Shown: positions 34,082 to 43,200, numbered from the stretch's first letter. The stretch is 64,000 nt of DNA from Maricaulis sp963975345 (GCF_963975345.1 NZ_CAXBGE010000006.1:62001-126000); one strand, 5' to 3'. Numbers and translations: made by a program. The notes: generated by a model from the letters alone, not told the origin.

Positions 34082-34381
34082 TCCATGATTGACCATTCTT
34101 TCGACCATCTGCCCAAGCGTACCAATGCCGAGAGCCATGCGCTCCGGGGCGGTCGGACATGGTTTTCCAACCGGACAATATCGCGTGCGCGGCATTTTGC
34201 CGACTTGCCGTGGAGCCATCTCTTGCTCCCACTGGGCATTTCGGTAGCCCTGGTGGCCAGCGGCCAATTGCTGCTGAGCGGTGATCTGGCAGGCTTGGCC
34301 AATTTGCTGGGCGGCGCCGGGTTGGTTTATTCCGTTCACCGCATCCTGTCGAAATTGACCCTCGGCTTCGAACGCGACTGA
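34079..34381 (+). CDS. Small membrane protein of unknown function
   Basis: 100 residues. A basic N-terminal half (RTNAESHALRGGRTWFSNRTISRARHF would be too long to be a signal) is followed by two hydrophobic segments (LLLPLGISVALVASGQLLL and LAGLANLLGGAGLVYSV). No family is recognised. Its start falls on the predicted transcription start, and a palindrome overlaps the promoter, so it is tightly controlled by inference. An ATG two codons later (34085) is an alternative start. Confidence 0.55.
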   Translation: MSMIDHSFDHLPKRTNAESHALRGGRTWFSNRTISRARHFADLPWSHLLLPLGISVALVASGQLLLSGDLAGLANLLGGAGLVYSVHRILSKLTLGFERD

Positions 34382-34504
34382 TCGCCGTGCGCGCCGCCTC
34401 TGACGCTCTCCATCTCTGACAATTGACCGGCCCGCTGCAGGCATTAGTGTGTGGGCAAGGTAAATTCGATGCGGCCACCGGCCTGCGTCACGGGGGATAA
34501 ATTC

Positions 34505-35779
34505 ATGGGTTGGTGGTTCTCAATCAAACTCTGGCAGCGCGTTCTGATCGCTCTGGTCGCAGGCGTCGCCTTCGGCCTGACGACATCGCAGATCATGGGC
34601 CAGGACGCGGCGACCGCCTGGATATCCACCTGGGTATATCCCATCGGCACTGCCTTTATCAGACTGATCCAGATGCTGATCGTGCCGCTGATCTTCACCA
34701 CGCTGGTTTCCGGCGTGATTGCGATGGGCAAGCCGTCCAAACTGGGCACGCTGGGCTTGAAGACGATTGCCCTCTATCTCGTCACCACCCTGTTCGCCAA
34801 TATCATCGGTTTGACGTTCGGGACGATTTTCCGGCCTGGCGTCGGCGCTGATCTTGGCGATGTCGTCGCCGTGCCGGTCTCGACCGACGCGCCCTCGATC
34901 ATCGATCGCCTGCTGGACGTGATCCCGACCAATCCGATCGCCGCGCTTGCGGATGGGGATGTGCTGGCGATCATCTTCTTCTCGGTCTTCGTTGGCGTCG
35001 CCATTCTGGCGACCGGCAAGGCCGGCAAGCCCGTGGGTGAGCTGTTCAATTCTGCCGCCGAAGTCGTGCTGAAGATCACCCATTATGTGATGGAAGTGGC
35101 GCCCTATGGCGTCTTCGCCCTGATCGCCTACACCTCCGCCAGCCAGGGGCTGGAATCACTGCAATCCGTGTTGATCCTGATTGTCGCCGTCTATCTCGGC
35201 CTGATCACCCACGCGCTGGTTACCTATGGTTTCCTGATCCGCGTGATCCTCAACTTGCCGCTAAACCGCTTCTTCCGCGGCTTGACCGACCCGATCGCGG
35301 TCGCCTTCTCAACCGCCTCGTCTTCGGCAACCCTACCTGTGACGATTGCCGCGGCAGAAGACAATTTGGGCATCAGGAAATCTGTCGCCGGTTCGGTGCT
35401 GCCGCTCGGTGCCACCATTAATATGGACGGCACCGCGCTCTATCTCGGCATTCTGGCGCTGTTTACCGCCCAGGCCTTTGGCTATGATCTCACCTTCATG
35501 AATTACGTGATGATCGCGGTGACCGCCGCCGTCGTCTCGATCGGTGCCGCCGGCATCCCTTCCGCCTCGCTCTTCCTGCTCGCCATCGTGCTGCAGACTT
35601 TTGACGTCTCGCCGGAGCACATCGCCATCATCGTCGGCTTCATCCTGCCGGTTGATCGCATCATGGACATGGCGCGCACGGCGGTGAACGTCACCGGCGA
35701 TGCCGCCGTGGCGACGGCGGTTGCCAAATGGGAGGGCGAGCTTGACGAGGACGTCTTCCGGGCCCCCTCCAAGGTCTGA
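34505..35779 (+). CDS. Dicarboxylate/amino acid:cation symporter (DAACS family)
   Basis: 424 residues with eight membrane helices and two re-entrant loops. Family motifs are visible: the serine-rich ASSSATLPVT, LPLGATINMDGTALY with NMDGT, and the late FILPVDRIMDMARTAVNVTGD. It takes up C4-dicarboxylates or acidic amino acids with Na+ or H+; the substrate cannot be settled. The ATG at 34505 with GGGGG nine bases upstream is preferred over a GTG at 34451. It is monocistronic. Confidence 0.92.
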   Translation: MGWWFSIKLWQRVLIALVAGVAFGLTTSQIMGQDAATAWISTWVYPIGTAFIRLIQMLIVPLIFTTLVSGVIAMGKPSKLGTLGLKTIALYLVTTLFANIIGLTFGTIFRPGVGADLGDVVAVPVSTDAPSIIDRLLDVIPTNPIAALADGDVLAIIFFSVFVGVAILATGKAGKPVGELFNSAAEVVLKITHYVMEVAPYGVFALIAYTSASQGLESLQSVLILIVAVYLGLITHALVTYGFLIRVILNLPLNRFFRGLTDPIAVAFSTASSSATLPVTIAAAEDNLGIRKSVAGSVLPLGATINMDGTALYLGILALFTAQAFGYDLTFMNYVMIAVTAAVVSIGAAGIPSASLFLLAIVLQTFDVSPEHIAIIVGFILPVDRIMDMARTAVNVTGDAAVATAVAKWEGELDEDVFRAPSKV

Positions 35780-35980
35780 TTGCGCAGCCAAGGAGCCCGT
35801 AGCCTCAACGATTGAGTATAGAAATAAATCCACCCAAAAGGTCGAGTTTTCAATTGCGTTCCGAAGAACAATATTAAAATCGACTTGCATATATTATGAA
35901 CGACGGAAAATCCGAAAGCATTTGTTCAGCATTTCAGCCTTCAATCCTCCAGCAATTTAAGGGCGCTGAGGGATTAAACT

Positions 35981-38125
35981 ATGTTTTCAAGATTAAGCAT
36001 TGTGGTAAAATTCGGCCTGATCGGCCTGATCGGCTGCGCGCTACTGGGCGCGGTGCTTGGCACGACGAGCGTGCTGCGGAGTCAGACCGCCGCGCAGTTG
36101 GCGGTAGAGGACCGATTGACCACCATTGCCAATGCGCGCGCGCAGGGTTTGCAAACCTATCTTGAATCCATTGCCGGTGATCTCGACGTCATTGCCACGA
36201 ACCCCAACACACTCAGTGCATTGAGGGATTTTCGCGAAGGTTGGCAGGAATTGGGACCGAATGCCGGCAATCAGCTGCGCCAAGCCTATATCGAAGACAA
36301 CCCCAACCCAGCCGGTGCCAAGGAGAATCTGGATTTTGCTCCCGACGGCACCGCCTACAGCCAATCGCATGCCGCCTATCATCCCTGGTTCCGGCAATTC
36401 CTGCGCGAACGCGGCTATTACGATATCTTCCTGCTCGATGCCGACGGGAACATGGTCTATTCCGTGTTCAAGGAACTCGATTACGCCACCAACCTGACAA
36501 ACGGCACCTATCGCAGCACTGACCTGGGTCGCGCTTTCCGCGATGCCTTGAGTCTCGATGCAGGCGAGTCTGCCTTTTATGATTTTGCCCCTTACGCACC
36601 CAGCCAAGACGCCCCGGCCAGCTTCCTCTCCACGCCGATCCGCAATGCAGCCGGCCGCATCGAGGGCGTGATTGTTTTCCAGATGCCGATTGATCGACTC
36701 AATTCGGTCATGGGTTCGCTCAACGGCTTGGAACAGACTGGCGAAGCCTATGCCGTCGGTGCAGACGGGCTGATGCGCACCGATGCGCGCTTCTCCACTG
36801 AATCCACCATTTTGCAAGCCCATGTCGGCGAGGATCTGGTCGAACAGGTATTCGCCAATCGGCACGGCATCACAGAAGTCGTTGACCATCGCGGCGAGGA
36901 TGTCTTCGGCGCCTATAGTTTGGTCAGCTTCCACGGAACCGAATGGGGGGTCATCATCACGGAAACCCGCGATGAAGCCCTCGCAGTGGCGCGTAGCCAA
37001 GGCGTGATATTGGCGGTCATCTCTGTCTTGATGACGCTATTTGTCGGAGGTGCGGGATTCTTCGTGGCCATGCGCACATCCCAGCCAATCGGAAACATCA
37101 CCAAGGCAACGCAAGCTATTGCCAATGGCGAGCTTACGCTCGTGGTGCCGCATCAGACGATGCAGGATGAAATCGGCAAGCTCGCGCGAAGCGTTGAAAT
37201 TTTCCGTGAGAACGCCATCGAAAAACTCGAACTCGAGAAGCAACAGGCAGAAGCCCAAACCCGCATCGCTGAGGAAGGTCGGCAAGCGCGCCTCACGCTC
37301 GCACAGCAATTTGAAGACGCCGTTGGTTCCATCGTCACCACAGTGTCCGATACGGCGACGGAATTATCGCAGGCCGCTGAGGCCCTGTCAGCGAACTCCG
37401 AGCAAACCAACAGCCGGTCGGTTACGGTTGCAAGCGCTGCCGAACAGGCCACCGCAAGCGTTCAGACTGTCGCGACCGCCGCTGAAGAAATGTCGGCTTC
37501 GGTGAGCGAGATTGGACGCCAGGCGGCCACATCCTCGACCAAATCAATCACCGCTGAGGGTGAGGCCTCTGATACAGTTGCGAAAGTGCAGCAATTGTCT
37601 GACGCGGCCCAGCGCATTGGCGATGTGGTTACCTTGATCCAGGCCATCGCCGAGCAGACCAATCTTCTCGCGCTCAACGCCACCATCGAGGCCGCTCGGG
37701 CCGGGGAAGCCGGCAAGGGCTTCGCCATCGTCGCTCAAGAAGTCAAACAGCTCGCCTCCCAGACTGCCGGTGCGACGACTGAGATCGCCGAACAGGTGCA
37801 AGCCATCCAGGGCGCGACCAGCCTCTCCGCCGAGGCCATTACCTCGGTTGCAGCGACGATTGCCGAGCTCAGCGAAATCTCGACCTCGATTGCCAGTGCC
37901 GTCGAGGAACAGTCTGCGGCGACGCGTGAAATCGCCGTCGGTGCCCAGGAAGCCGCCAAGGGCACCCAGGAGGTCTCCGCCAATATCGGCGGCGTCAACC
38001 AGGCCGCCTCGGAATCCAGCGCCGCTTCGCAACAGGTCCTCGCCTCGGCGCGTGACCTGTCGCAGCAGGCCGAATCGCTGCGCGCGGAAGTCAACCGCTT
38101 CCTCGATGGTGTTCGCGCCGCTTAA
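35981..38125 (+). CDS. Methyl-accepting chemotaxis protein
   Basis: 714 residues. First membrane helix about 8-30, a large periplasmic sensor about 35-330 (dCache-like: FLLDADGNMVYSV, FLSTPIRNAAGRIEGVIVFQMP), second helix about 335-360, HAMP domain, then a long coiled signalling domain whose tip reads IAEQTNLLALNATIEAARAG. It senses a small molecule and signals to CheA. No che genes are adjacent. The upstream 200 bases are AT-rich. The TorF-type gene begins 25 bases downstream, so they may be co-expressed. Confidence 0.95.
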   Translation: MFSRLSIVVKFGLIGLIGCALLGAVLGTTSVLRSQTAAQLAVEDRLTTIANARAQGLQTYLESIAGDLDVIATNPNTLSALRDFREGWQELGPNAGNQLRQAYIEDNPNPAGAKENLDFAPDGTAYSQSHAAYHPWFRQFLRERGYYDIFLLDADGNMVYSVFKELDYATNLTNGTYRSTDLGRAFRDALSLDAGESAFYDFAPYAPSQDAPASFLSTPIRNAAGRIEGVIVFQMPIDRLNSVMGSLNGLEQTGEAYAVGADGLMRTDARFSTESTILQAHVGEDLVEQVFANRHGITEVVDHRGEDVFGAYSLVSFHGTEWGVIITETRDEALAVARSQGVILAVISVLMTLFVGGAGFFVAMRTSQPIGNITKATQAIANGELTLVVPHQTMQDEIGKLARSVEIFRENAIEKLELEKQQAEAQTRIAEEGRQARLTLAQQFEDAVGSIVTTVSDTATELSQAAEALSANSEQTNSRSVTVASAAEQATASVQTVATAAEEMSASVSEIGRQAATSSTKSITAEGEASDTVAKVQQLSDAAQRIGDVVTLIQAIAEQTNLLALNATIEAARAGEAGKGFAIVAQEVKQLASQTAGATTEIAEQVQAIQGATSLSAEAITSVAATIAELSEISTSIASAVEEQSAATREIAVGAQEAAKGTQEVSANIGGVNQAASESSAASQQVLASARDLSQQAESLRAEVNRFLDGVRAA

Positions 38126-38150
38126 TCCCACGCGAGATCGGGAAACCAAT

Positions 38151-38816
38151 ATGTTCAAACTAAAACTCTTCGCGGCCGGCGCCCTGTGCTTGGCCGGACT
38201 TCAGACGGCTTCGGCACAGGAGGTCAGCGGCAACATCACCCTTGCCACCGACTATGTGTTCCGCGGCGTCAGCCAGACCGATCACGGTACGGCGATCCAG
38301 GGCGGCTTCGATGTGGGCTCCGACTCTGTTTATGCTGGCGCCTGGGGCACGAATGTGGATTTCGGTGACGGTACCAATACCGAGCTCGATTTCTATGCCG
38401 GCTACACACCATCGGCAGGTGGATTCGACTTCGATTTCGGCGGCATTCTCTATGCCTATCCCGGCTCGCCCGATACGGCTGGCGAGCAGGATTTCCTTGA
38501 GGCTTTCGCCGGCATCTCCCGTGGCTATGGGAGTTTCGACTGGGACGCCAAACTGTCTTGGTCGCCGGATTTCTACCTTGAATCCGGACCCGCTTGGTAC
38601 GCCGAGTTTGGCGCGTCATATCAGCTCGCCGAGAATTTCGCCGTCGATGCGCATCTCGGACTGAGCCGGTTCGATGATCTGCCCGGTGACGATTATGAGG
38701 ATTATCAAATCGGGGCGTCGACCACGCAGTTCGGCGTTGACTGGGATTTGCGTTGGTATGATTCCCAACTTGATGAAGGCTTTGTCCTTTCGGTCTCACA
38801 ATCATTCGGCGGTTGA
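38151..38816 (+). CDS. TorF-type putative outer-membrane porin
   Basis: 221 residues. Signal peptide MFKLKLFAAGALCLAGLQTASA, cleaved before QEVSGN. The mature part has alternating amphipathic strands, GNITLATDYVFRGVSQTD at the start and ending SVSQSF, a terminal aromatic pattern of beta barrels. TorF-family proteins (Gcw_chp) are common in alphaproteobacteria and their role is not defined. It follows the chemoreceptor by 25 bases; its own terminator is at 38849. Confidence 0.82.
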   Translation: MFKLKLFAAGALCLAGLQTASAQEVSGNITLATDYVFRGVSQTDHGTAIQGGFDVGSDSVYAGAWGTNVDFGDGTNTELDFYAGYTPSAGGFDFDFGGILYAYPGSPDTAGEQDFLEAFAGISRGYGSFDWDAKLSWSPDFYLESGPAWYAEFGASYQLAENFAVDAHLGLSRFDDLPGDDYEDYQIGASTTQFGVDWDLRWYDSQLDEGFVLSVSQSFGG

Positions 38817-38848
38817 GCGAGGCTCAATCAATCACGTGATTCAATTGA

Positions 38849-38882
38849 GCGGACCCCGCCAGATGGCGGGGTCCGCTTTTTT
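38849..38882 (+). terminator. Rho-independent terminator after the porin gene
   Basis: A perfect 12-base stem (GCGGACCCCGCC / GGCGGGGTCCGC), an AGAT loop and six T. It closes the chemoreceptor-porin transcript. Confidence 0.92.
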
Positions 38883-39153
38883 GCGAACTGCCCTGTCGTG
38901 CCTGTTATAGGTTCGGTTTTCCCTGAAATCGACAGTCTACCCACCAAGCCGGGTTTGGGCTGTGAACGTGTCTGCGATCACGCCTCCACGACCCGGCTTG
39001 CCATATGAAACAACGCGCGAGGCGAGCTGAAATATGGCGATAGGTCCAATTTGAACCTTTATGGGGACAAGTTTTAAGCCAATTTGAGGTCAATATCATT
39101 CATTAACGGACTCAGGCTCGAATACATCGAGCAAGGCAGTCGCGGAGCGGGAC
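38883..39153. other. Noncoding gap with an inverted repeat
   Basis: 271 bases with no convincing gene. A perfect 10-base inverted repeat (CAAGCCGGGT, 38945-38954, and ACCCGGCTTG, 38991-39000) with a 36-base loop could fold as a hairpin. A GANTC site is at 39109. The stretch before 39154 is AT-richer and may hold the promoter of the next small gene. Confidence 0.4.
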
Positions 39154-39357
39154 ATGACCAGAGCAGGACGATATAGCGGATCACTGATCAAATCGGCCAT
39201 GCTGTGGCTGACGATCAGTGTCATGCTGGCGTCCGTCTATGGTGCCGTACTTGCGGTCAATCATGATCACCGTCCGCGCGTCCTGTTTGCTACGAGTGAA
39301 CCGGCACCGGTCATCACCGCGAGCAATGATTTCTCCGTCGCAAACGCCGACCGCTAG
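39154..39357 (+). CDS. Small single-pass membrane protein
   Basis: 67 residues with one helix (about 14-34, AMLWLTISVMLASVYGAVLAV) after a short basic head, then a polar tail. The ATG follows GGAGCGGG. It is small and without known relatives to me; coding status rests on the ribosome site and the helix. It is not close to ffh (223 bases downstream). Confidence 0.5.
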   Translation: MTRAGRYSGSLIKSAMLWLTISVMLASVYGAVLAVNHDHRPRVLFATSEPAPVITASNDFSVANADR

Positions 39358-39580
39358 AGGCCTTGGCCTGCGGTCTGCTTGACTTAGCGCCCGCCCGCGC
39401 GTAAACGCCGCCATTCATCACGCAAGCCTTACCGCTTGTCTTACCTGCACAACCGCCCCGGCTTCCGGGATACGGGGGAGGCAGGCGAGATCCCCGCCCG
39501 GCGAAGTTTTCGCTCAGCGGGGTCGCGACGCTTTGCGCTTACGGCGCGGAAATGACGGATACGGGCAGGAACAGGACTAT

Positions 39581-41101
39581 ATGTTCGACACGCTGACAGA
39601 CAGGCTTGGCAGTATATTCGACACCCTCACCGGGCGCGGCGCGCTGTCGGAGAAGGATGTCGACGCGGCCCTGCGCGAAATTCGCGTTGCCCTGCTGGAA
39701 GCCGATGTCGCATTGCCGGTCGTCAAGTCCGTTATCAAGCAGATCCGCGAACGCGCCATTGGCGAGGATGTCATCCGCGCCGTCGCGCCGGGCCAGCAAG
39801 TCGTCAAGATCGTCCATGATGCACTGGTCGAGCTGCTCGGCGGTGATGGCGCCCCGGAAGGCCTCTATCTCGAGGGCGAGCCGCCGATTGCCATCCTGAT
39901 GGCCGGTCTGCAGGGCTCGGGTAAAACCACCACGGCGGCCAAACTCGCCAAACGCATCACTGAACAGCACAAGAAGAAAGTCCTGCTCGCCTCGCTCGAT
40001 ACGCGCCGTCCGGCCGCGATGGAGCAATTGCAGCAGCTCGCGACCCAGATTGATGTCGCCTTCCTGCCGATCGTCGCGGGCCAGAAAGCCGTCGACATCG
40101 CCAAGCGCGCCATGAGCGCCGGCCGGCTGCAAGGCTTTGACGTCGTCATACTCGACACCGCCGGCCGCACCTCGATCGACGAAGAAATGATGGGCGAGGT
40201 CAAGGCGATTTCTGATATCGCCCGCCCGCACGAAACCCTGCTGGTCGCCGATGCGCTGACCGGTCAGGACGCCGTGCTCACCGCGCAGAAATTCCATGAA
40301 CGCCTGCCACTGACCGGCCTGGTCCTGACCCGCATGGACGGCGACGGACGTGGCGGCGCGGCACTGTCGATGCGCCATGTCACCGGTCTGCCGATCAAAT
40401 TCCTCGGCGTTTCTGAAAAGCCCGACGGGCTCGATGCCTTCGATGCCCGCCGCGTTGCCGGCCGCATTCTCGGGCGCGGCGATATCGTCTCGCTGGTCGA
40501 AAAAGCCAGCCAGGATATCGACCAGGAAAAAGCCGAGCGCATGGCCAAGAAGATGGCCAAGGGCAAGTTCGACCTTGACGATCTGCGTGAGCAATTCAGC
40601 CAGCTCAAGAAAATGGGCGGGCTCGGCTCGATCATGGGCATGCTGCCGGGCATGAACAAGGCTGCCAAGGCCCAGGCTGCGGCCTCCGGCATGGACGACA
40701 AGATGCTGACCCGTCAGGAAGCCATCATCCTGTCGATGACCAAGCAAGAGCGCGCCAAGCCGGAAATTCTCAAAGCCAGCCGCAAAAAGCGCATCGCCGC
40801 CGGTTCCGGTGTCGATGTCGCGGACGTCAACAAGCTGATCAAGATGCACCGGCAAATGGCCGACATGATGAAAAAGGCCTCCAAGGGCGGTCGCGGCGGT
40901 CTGGCCGGCATGATGGGTGGAATGGGTGGCGGCGGCATGCCACGTGGCATGGGTGCGCAGCAGCAGCCCTCGCTCGGCCAGATCCCCAAGGACTTTCCCG
41001 GCCTTGGATCGTCCAAACCTGATGCACCGTCAGGCCTGCCCGGTCTCGGTGGCGCCCCGCTCGGACCCGATGGCCTGCCCATCGGCTTCCCGAAGAAATG
41101 A
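39581..41101 (+). CDS. ffh: Signal recognition particle protein Ffh
   Basis: 506 residues. N-domain (1-90), G-domain with G1 GLQGSGKTTTAAKLA (109-123), DTAGR and TRMDGDGRGG, and a methionine-rich M-domain that binds 4.5S RNA and signal sequences. The tail after about 445 is Gly/Met/Pro-rich (GMMGGMGGGGMPRGMG), as in other alphaproteobacteria. It targets membrane proteins with FtsY. The ATG at 39581 follows CAGGA. Its stop overlaps the next start (ATGA). I searched the upstream 223 bases for a 4.5S RNA motif and found none. Confidence 0.96.
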   Translation: MFDTLTDRLGSIFDTLTGRGALSEKDVDAALREIRVALLEADVALPVVKSVIKQIRERAIGEDVIRAVAPGQQVVKIVHDALVELLGGDGAPEGLYLEGEPPIAILMAGLQGSGKTTTAAKLAKRITEQHKKKVLLASLDTRRPAAMEQLQQLATQIDVAFLPIVAGQKAVDIAKRAMSAGRLQGFDVVILDTAGRTSIDEEMMGEVKAISDIARPHETLLVADALTGQDAVLTAQKFHERLPLTGLVLTRMDGDGRGGAALSMRHVTGLPIKFLGVSEKPDGLDAFDARRVAGRILGRGDIVSLVEKASQDIDQEKAERMAKKMAKGKFDLDDLREQFSQLKKMGGLGSIMGMLPGMNKAAKAQAAASGMDDKMLTRQEAIILSMTKQERAKPEILKASRKKRIAAGSGVDVADVNKLIKMHRQMADMMKKASKGGRGGLAGMMGGMGGGGMPRGMGAQQQPSLGQIPKDFPGLGSSKPDAPSGLPGLGGAPLGPDGLPIGFPKK

Positions 41102-41556
41102 TCCGCACAGCGCTCATACTCGCCCTCGCCTTGGCGGGGGGTGCGTCAGCGCAGACTGACCGGGCTGACCAGACGGGCCACGCTGTTCCGCAGGTCAGTC
41201 CGGTGCCGGACTATCCATTTGTGGGCGCTCGATATGGGATGACGGCGATTTGCCGGGCGTCTCACAATGTCAGCGCCGATGGCCGAGCGGTTGATATCTG
41301 CGTTACCTGCGCGATCGGCGGCTTCTTCGAACCGCCGCGGAGCGCCGTCAGTCGCGCCACCCGGAAATTCACTGAGGCCACAGAAGAGGCCTTGGAGCAA
41401 TGGCGTTACGGTGAAGAATATTGGGGTTATCGCGGCGTCCAAACCCAGTTCGAATTCGCGCTGTCAGAGGCCTCCCTTAGTCGCCTTCCCCGTGCACCGG
41501 TCATGGGCGAATGCCCGGGCTCCGATGGCGCGCCGACCGGAGCCCCGCAGGAATGA
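41098..41556 (+). CDS. Secreted TonB_C-like protein, copy 1
   Basis: 152 residues with a signal peptide (ILALALAGGASAQ). The mature domain resembles a TonB C-terminal fold: YPFVGARYGMTAICRASHNVSADGR, a strand with CVTC, then an FxxATEEALEQWRYGEEYWG helix-turn and FEFAL. Four to five cysteines are unusual. It ends PVMGECPG, nearly the same as the next gene. The start overlaps ffh and the stop overlaps the next start, so the three are coupled. Its role is unknown; a place in the ffh-rpsP operon is unusual. Confidence 0.7.
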   Translation: MIRTALILALALAGGASAQTDRADQTGHAVPQVSPVPDYPFVGARYGMTAICRASHNVSADGRAVDICVTCAIGGFFEPPRSAVSRATRKFTEATEEALEQWRYGEEYWGYRGVQTQFEFALSEASLSRLPRAPVMGECPGSDGAPTGAPQE

Positions 41557-41981
41557 TCGCGCTCGCACTCATCCTCACCTTGGCGGCGAATGTGCTGACG
41601 ACAACGCAGGTCGACTCTCAGTCGTCGAACGAAGTGATCCTACGGGTCGCACCGATCTACCCGCCGCTTGCTCAGGCGCTCAGCATGAACGCGCTTTGCC
41701 TCGCCGAGTTTGAAATTGGGTCGGGCGGAGTCCCCGTTGACCTGTGCGTGCGTTGCTCGACCAGTGTCCCAGGGACGCCATCAAGCTACGCGCTCGATCT
41801 CGCCGCGCGCCAGTTCGTTCAGGCCGCCGAGGTATCGCTTATTCAATGGCGCTATCCCGAACAATATGTCGGCGTACACAAGAGTGATATCCGCCTCCAA
41901 TTTCTGATGGTGGGCAATACAGACGATGACCTCCCTGACCCACCGGCCATGGGCGAATGCCTTGGCCCCCAGATTTCCTGA
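41553..41981 (+). CDS. Secreted TonB_C-like protein, copy 2
   Basis: 142 residues, a paralogue of the gene before it. It shares the signal-like start IALALILTLAANVL, IYPPLAQALSMNALCLAEFEI, CVRC, an FVQAAEVSLIQWRYPEQYVG segment and PPAMGECLG. The shared spacing of WRY and the CxxC pair show common origin by tandem duplication. The ATG at 41553 overlaps the previous stop. It lies 32 bases ahead of rpsP. The two copies are clearly diverged, so the duplication is not recent. Confidence 0.7.
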   Translation: MIALALILTLAANVLTTTQVDSQSSNEVILRVAPIYPPLAQALSMNALCLAEFEIGSGGVPVDLCVRCSTSVPGTPSSYALDLAARQFVQAAEVSLIQWRYPEQYVGVHKSDIRLQFLMVGNTDDDLPDPPAMGECLGPQIS

Positions 41982-42013
41982 ATCCCAAACTTTAAACCCG
42001 AAGGACCAATGTA

Positions 42014-42520
42014 ATGTCTCTTAAAATCCGACTGACCCGTGGTGGTACCAAGAAGCGCCCTTATTACCGTATCGTCGTTGCTGACGCCCGCGCTCCGCGC
42101 GATGGCCGTTTCATCGACAAGATCGGTTCCTATAATCCAATGCTGCCGAAAGACGCCCAGCGCGTCGTGCTCGATCTGGAAAAGGCCAAGGCCTGGATCG
42201 CCAAGGGTGCCCAGCCAACCGATCGCGTTGGCCGTTTCATTCATGATGCCGATGCCAGCGCCTGGGCCTGGAAAGCCGGCTCCAACCTGAAAAAGGGTGA
42301 GCCGGGCCAGAAAGCCAAGGAACTCGCGACCGAAAAGGCCGACAAGGAAGAAGCCCGCAAGACTGCGATCGCTGAAGCCAAGGCTGCTGCCAAGGCCGCC
42401 AAGGAAGCCCCAGTCGTCGAAGAGGCTCCTGTTGAAGAAGCCCCTGCCGCTGAAGCTGAGGCTCCTGCTGCCGAGGCCGCTCCCGCCGAGGAAGCCGCTG
42501 AAGAAGCCAAATCCGAATAG
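42014..42520 (+). CDS. rpsP: 30S ribosomal protein S16 with acidic C-terminal extension
   Basis: 168 residues, twice the E. coli length (82). The first 80 are the S16 domain: SLKIRLTRGGTKKRPYYRIVVADAR, FIDKIGSYNP. From about 100 onward the chain is Lys/Ala then Glu/Ala/Pro-rich with repeated APAAEAEAP-type units. Long S16 tails are known in alphaproteobacteria; their function is unknown. It is followed by rimM after 91 bases that hold a perfect 10-base hairpin (42555-42587) without a T run. Confidence 0.96.
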   Translation: MSLKIRLTRGGTKKRPYYRIVVADARAPRDGRFIDKIGSYNPMLPKDAQRVVLDLEKAKAWIAKGAQPTDRVGRFIHDADASAWAWKAGSNLKKGEPGQKAKELATEKADKEEARKTAIAEAKAAAKAAKEAPVVEEAPVEEAPAAEAEAPAAEAAPAEEAAEEAKSE

Positions 42521-42554
42521 GCCTCGCGCCTCTTCGCATTGCAGAACGTCCTTC

Positions 42555-42587
42555 AATCCCCGCCTGGCCCTGTGCCGGGCGGGGATT
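42555..42587 (+). other. Hairpin between rpsP and rimM
   Basis: The inverted repeat AATCCCCGCC (42555-42564) / GGCGGGGATT (42578-42587) has a 13-base loop and no T tract. It might be an attenuator, a processing site or a 3' stabiliser of the rpsP mRNA. The sequence alone does not decide. Confidence 0.5.
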
Positions 42588-42611
42588 CGGGCGTCTTGAA
42601 AGACCGACATC

Positions 42612-43160
42612 ATGACCACCCAACCCGCCGCCGACCTCGTCTTCGTCGCCGCCATCGCGGCGGCGCATGGCGTTCGTGGCGAGTGCAAGGTCAAGAGCTT
42701 TACCGGTGATCCGGCAGCGGCCTTCAGCTATGGCCCCTTCCTCGACGCCGCCGGCAAGGAAATCCTGCGCGCCAAGCGCTGGCGCCCGATCAAGGATGGC
42801 TGGGTCGTCGCGTTCGACCAGGAATTGAGCCGCGAAGATGCAGCGGCGCTGCGCGGCACCCAACTTTTCGTTCCACGCTCCGCCCTGCCACAGCTGGACG
42901 ATGAGGAATATTACCATTCCGACCTGATCGGCCTCACCGTCCAGGGCCTCGATGGCTCACCCATGGGCAAACTCAAGGGCGTGCATGATTTCGGCTCCGG
43001 CGATCTGCTGGAAATCACCGGCACGCCCGAGCGCGGCGACTGGTTCCTCCCCTTCACCCGCGATTTCGTCCCCCACATCTCCCTGACAGACCGCTTGATC
43101 ACGATTGATCCACCAGAAGACGTCGGCTCGAAGGATGAGGAAGCGGGCGGCGAGGGCTGA
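42612..43160 (+). CDS. rimM: 16S rRNA processing protein RimM
   Basis: 182 residues. N-terminal RimM domain (FVAAIAAAHGVRGECKVKSFTGDP) and C-terminal PRC-barrel (YYHSDLIGLTVQGLDG, GDLLEITG, FLPFTRDFVPHISL). It helps mature the 30S head and binds S19. A candidate terminator overlaps the stop: AAGCGG (43141-43146) pairs with CCGCTT (43167-43172), followed by T5. This fits with a break in the usual rimM-trmD order: the next 1.1 kb is noncoding or an unrelated gene. Confidence 0.93.
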   Translation: MTTQPAADLVFVAAIAAAHGVRGECKVKSFTGDPAAAFSYGPFLDAAGKEILRAKRWRPIKDGWVVAFDQELSREDAAALRGTQLFVPRSALPQLDDEEYYHSDLIGLTVQGLDGSPMGKLKGVHDFGSGDLLEITGTPERGDWFLPFTRDFVPHISLTDRLITIDPPEDVGSKDEEAGGEG

Positions 43161-43200
43161 GGGCGGCCGCTTTTTCTCCAAGACTTACAATACACTATTC

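Noticed and set aside
39358..39580. Possible 4.5S RNA gene upstream of ffh
   Set aside because: The conserved GGAAGGGAGCAGC-type loop is absent.
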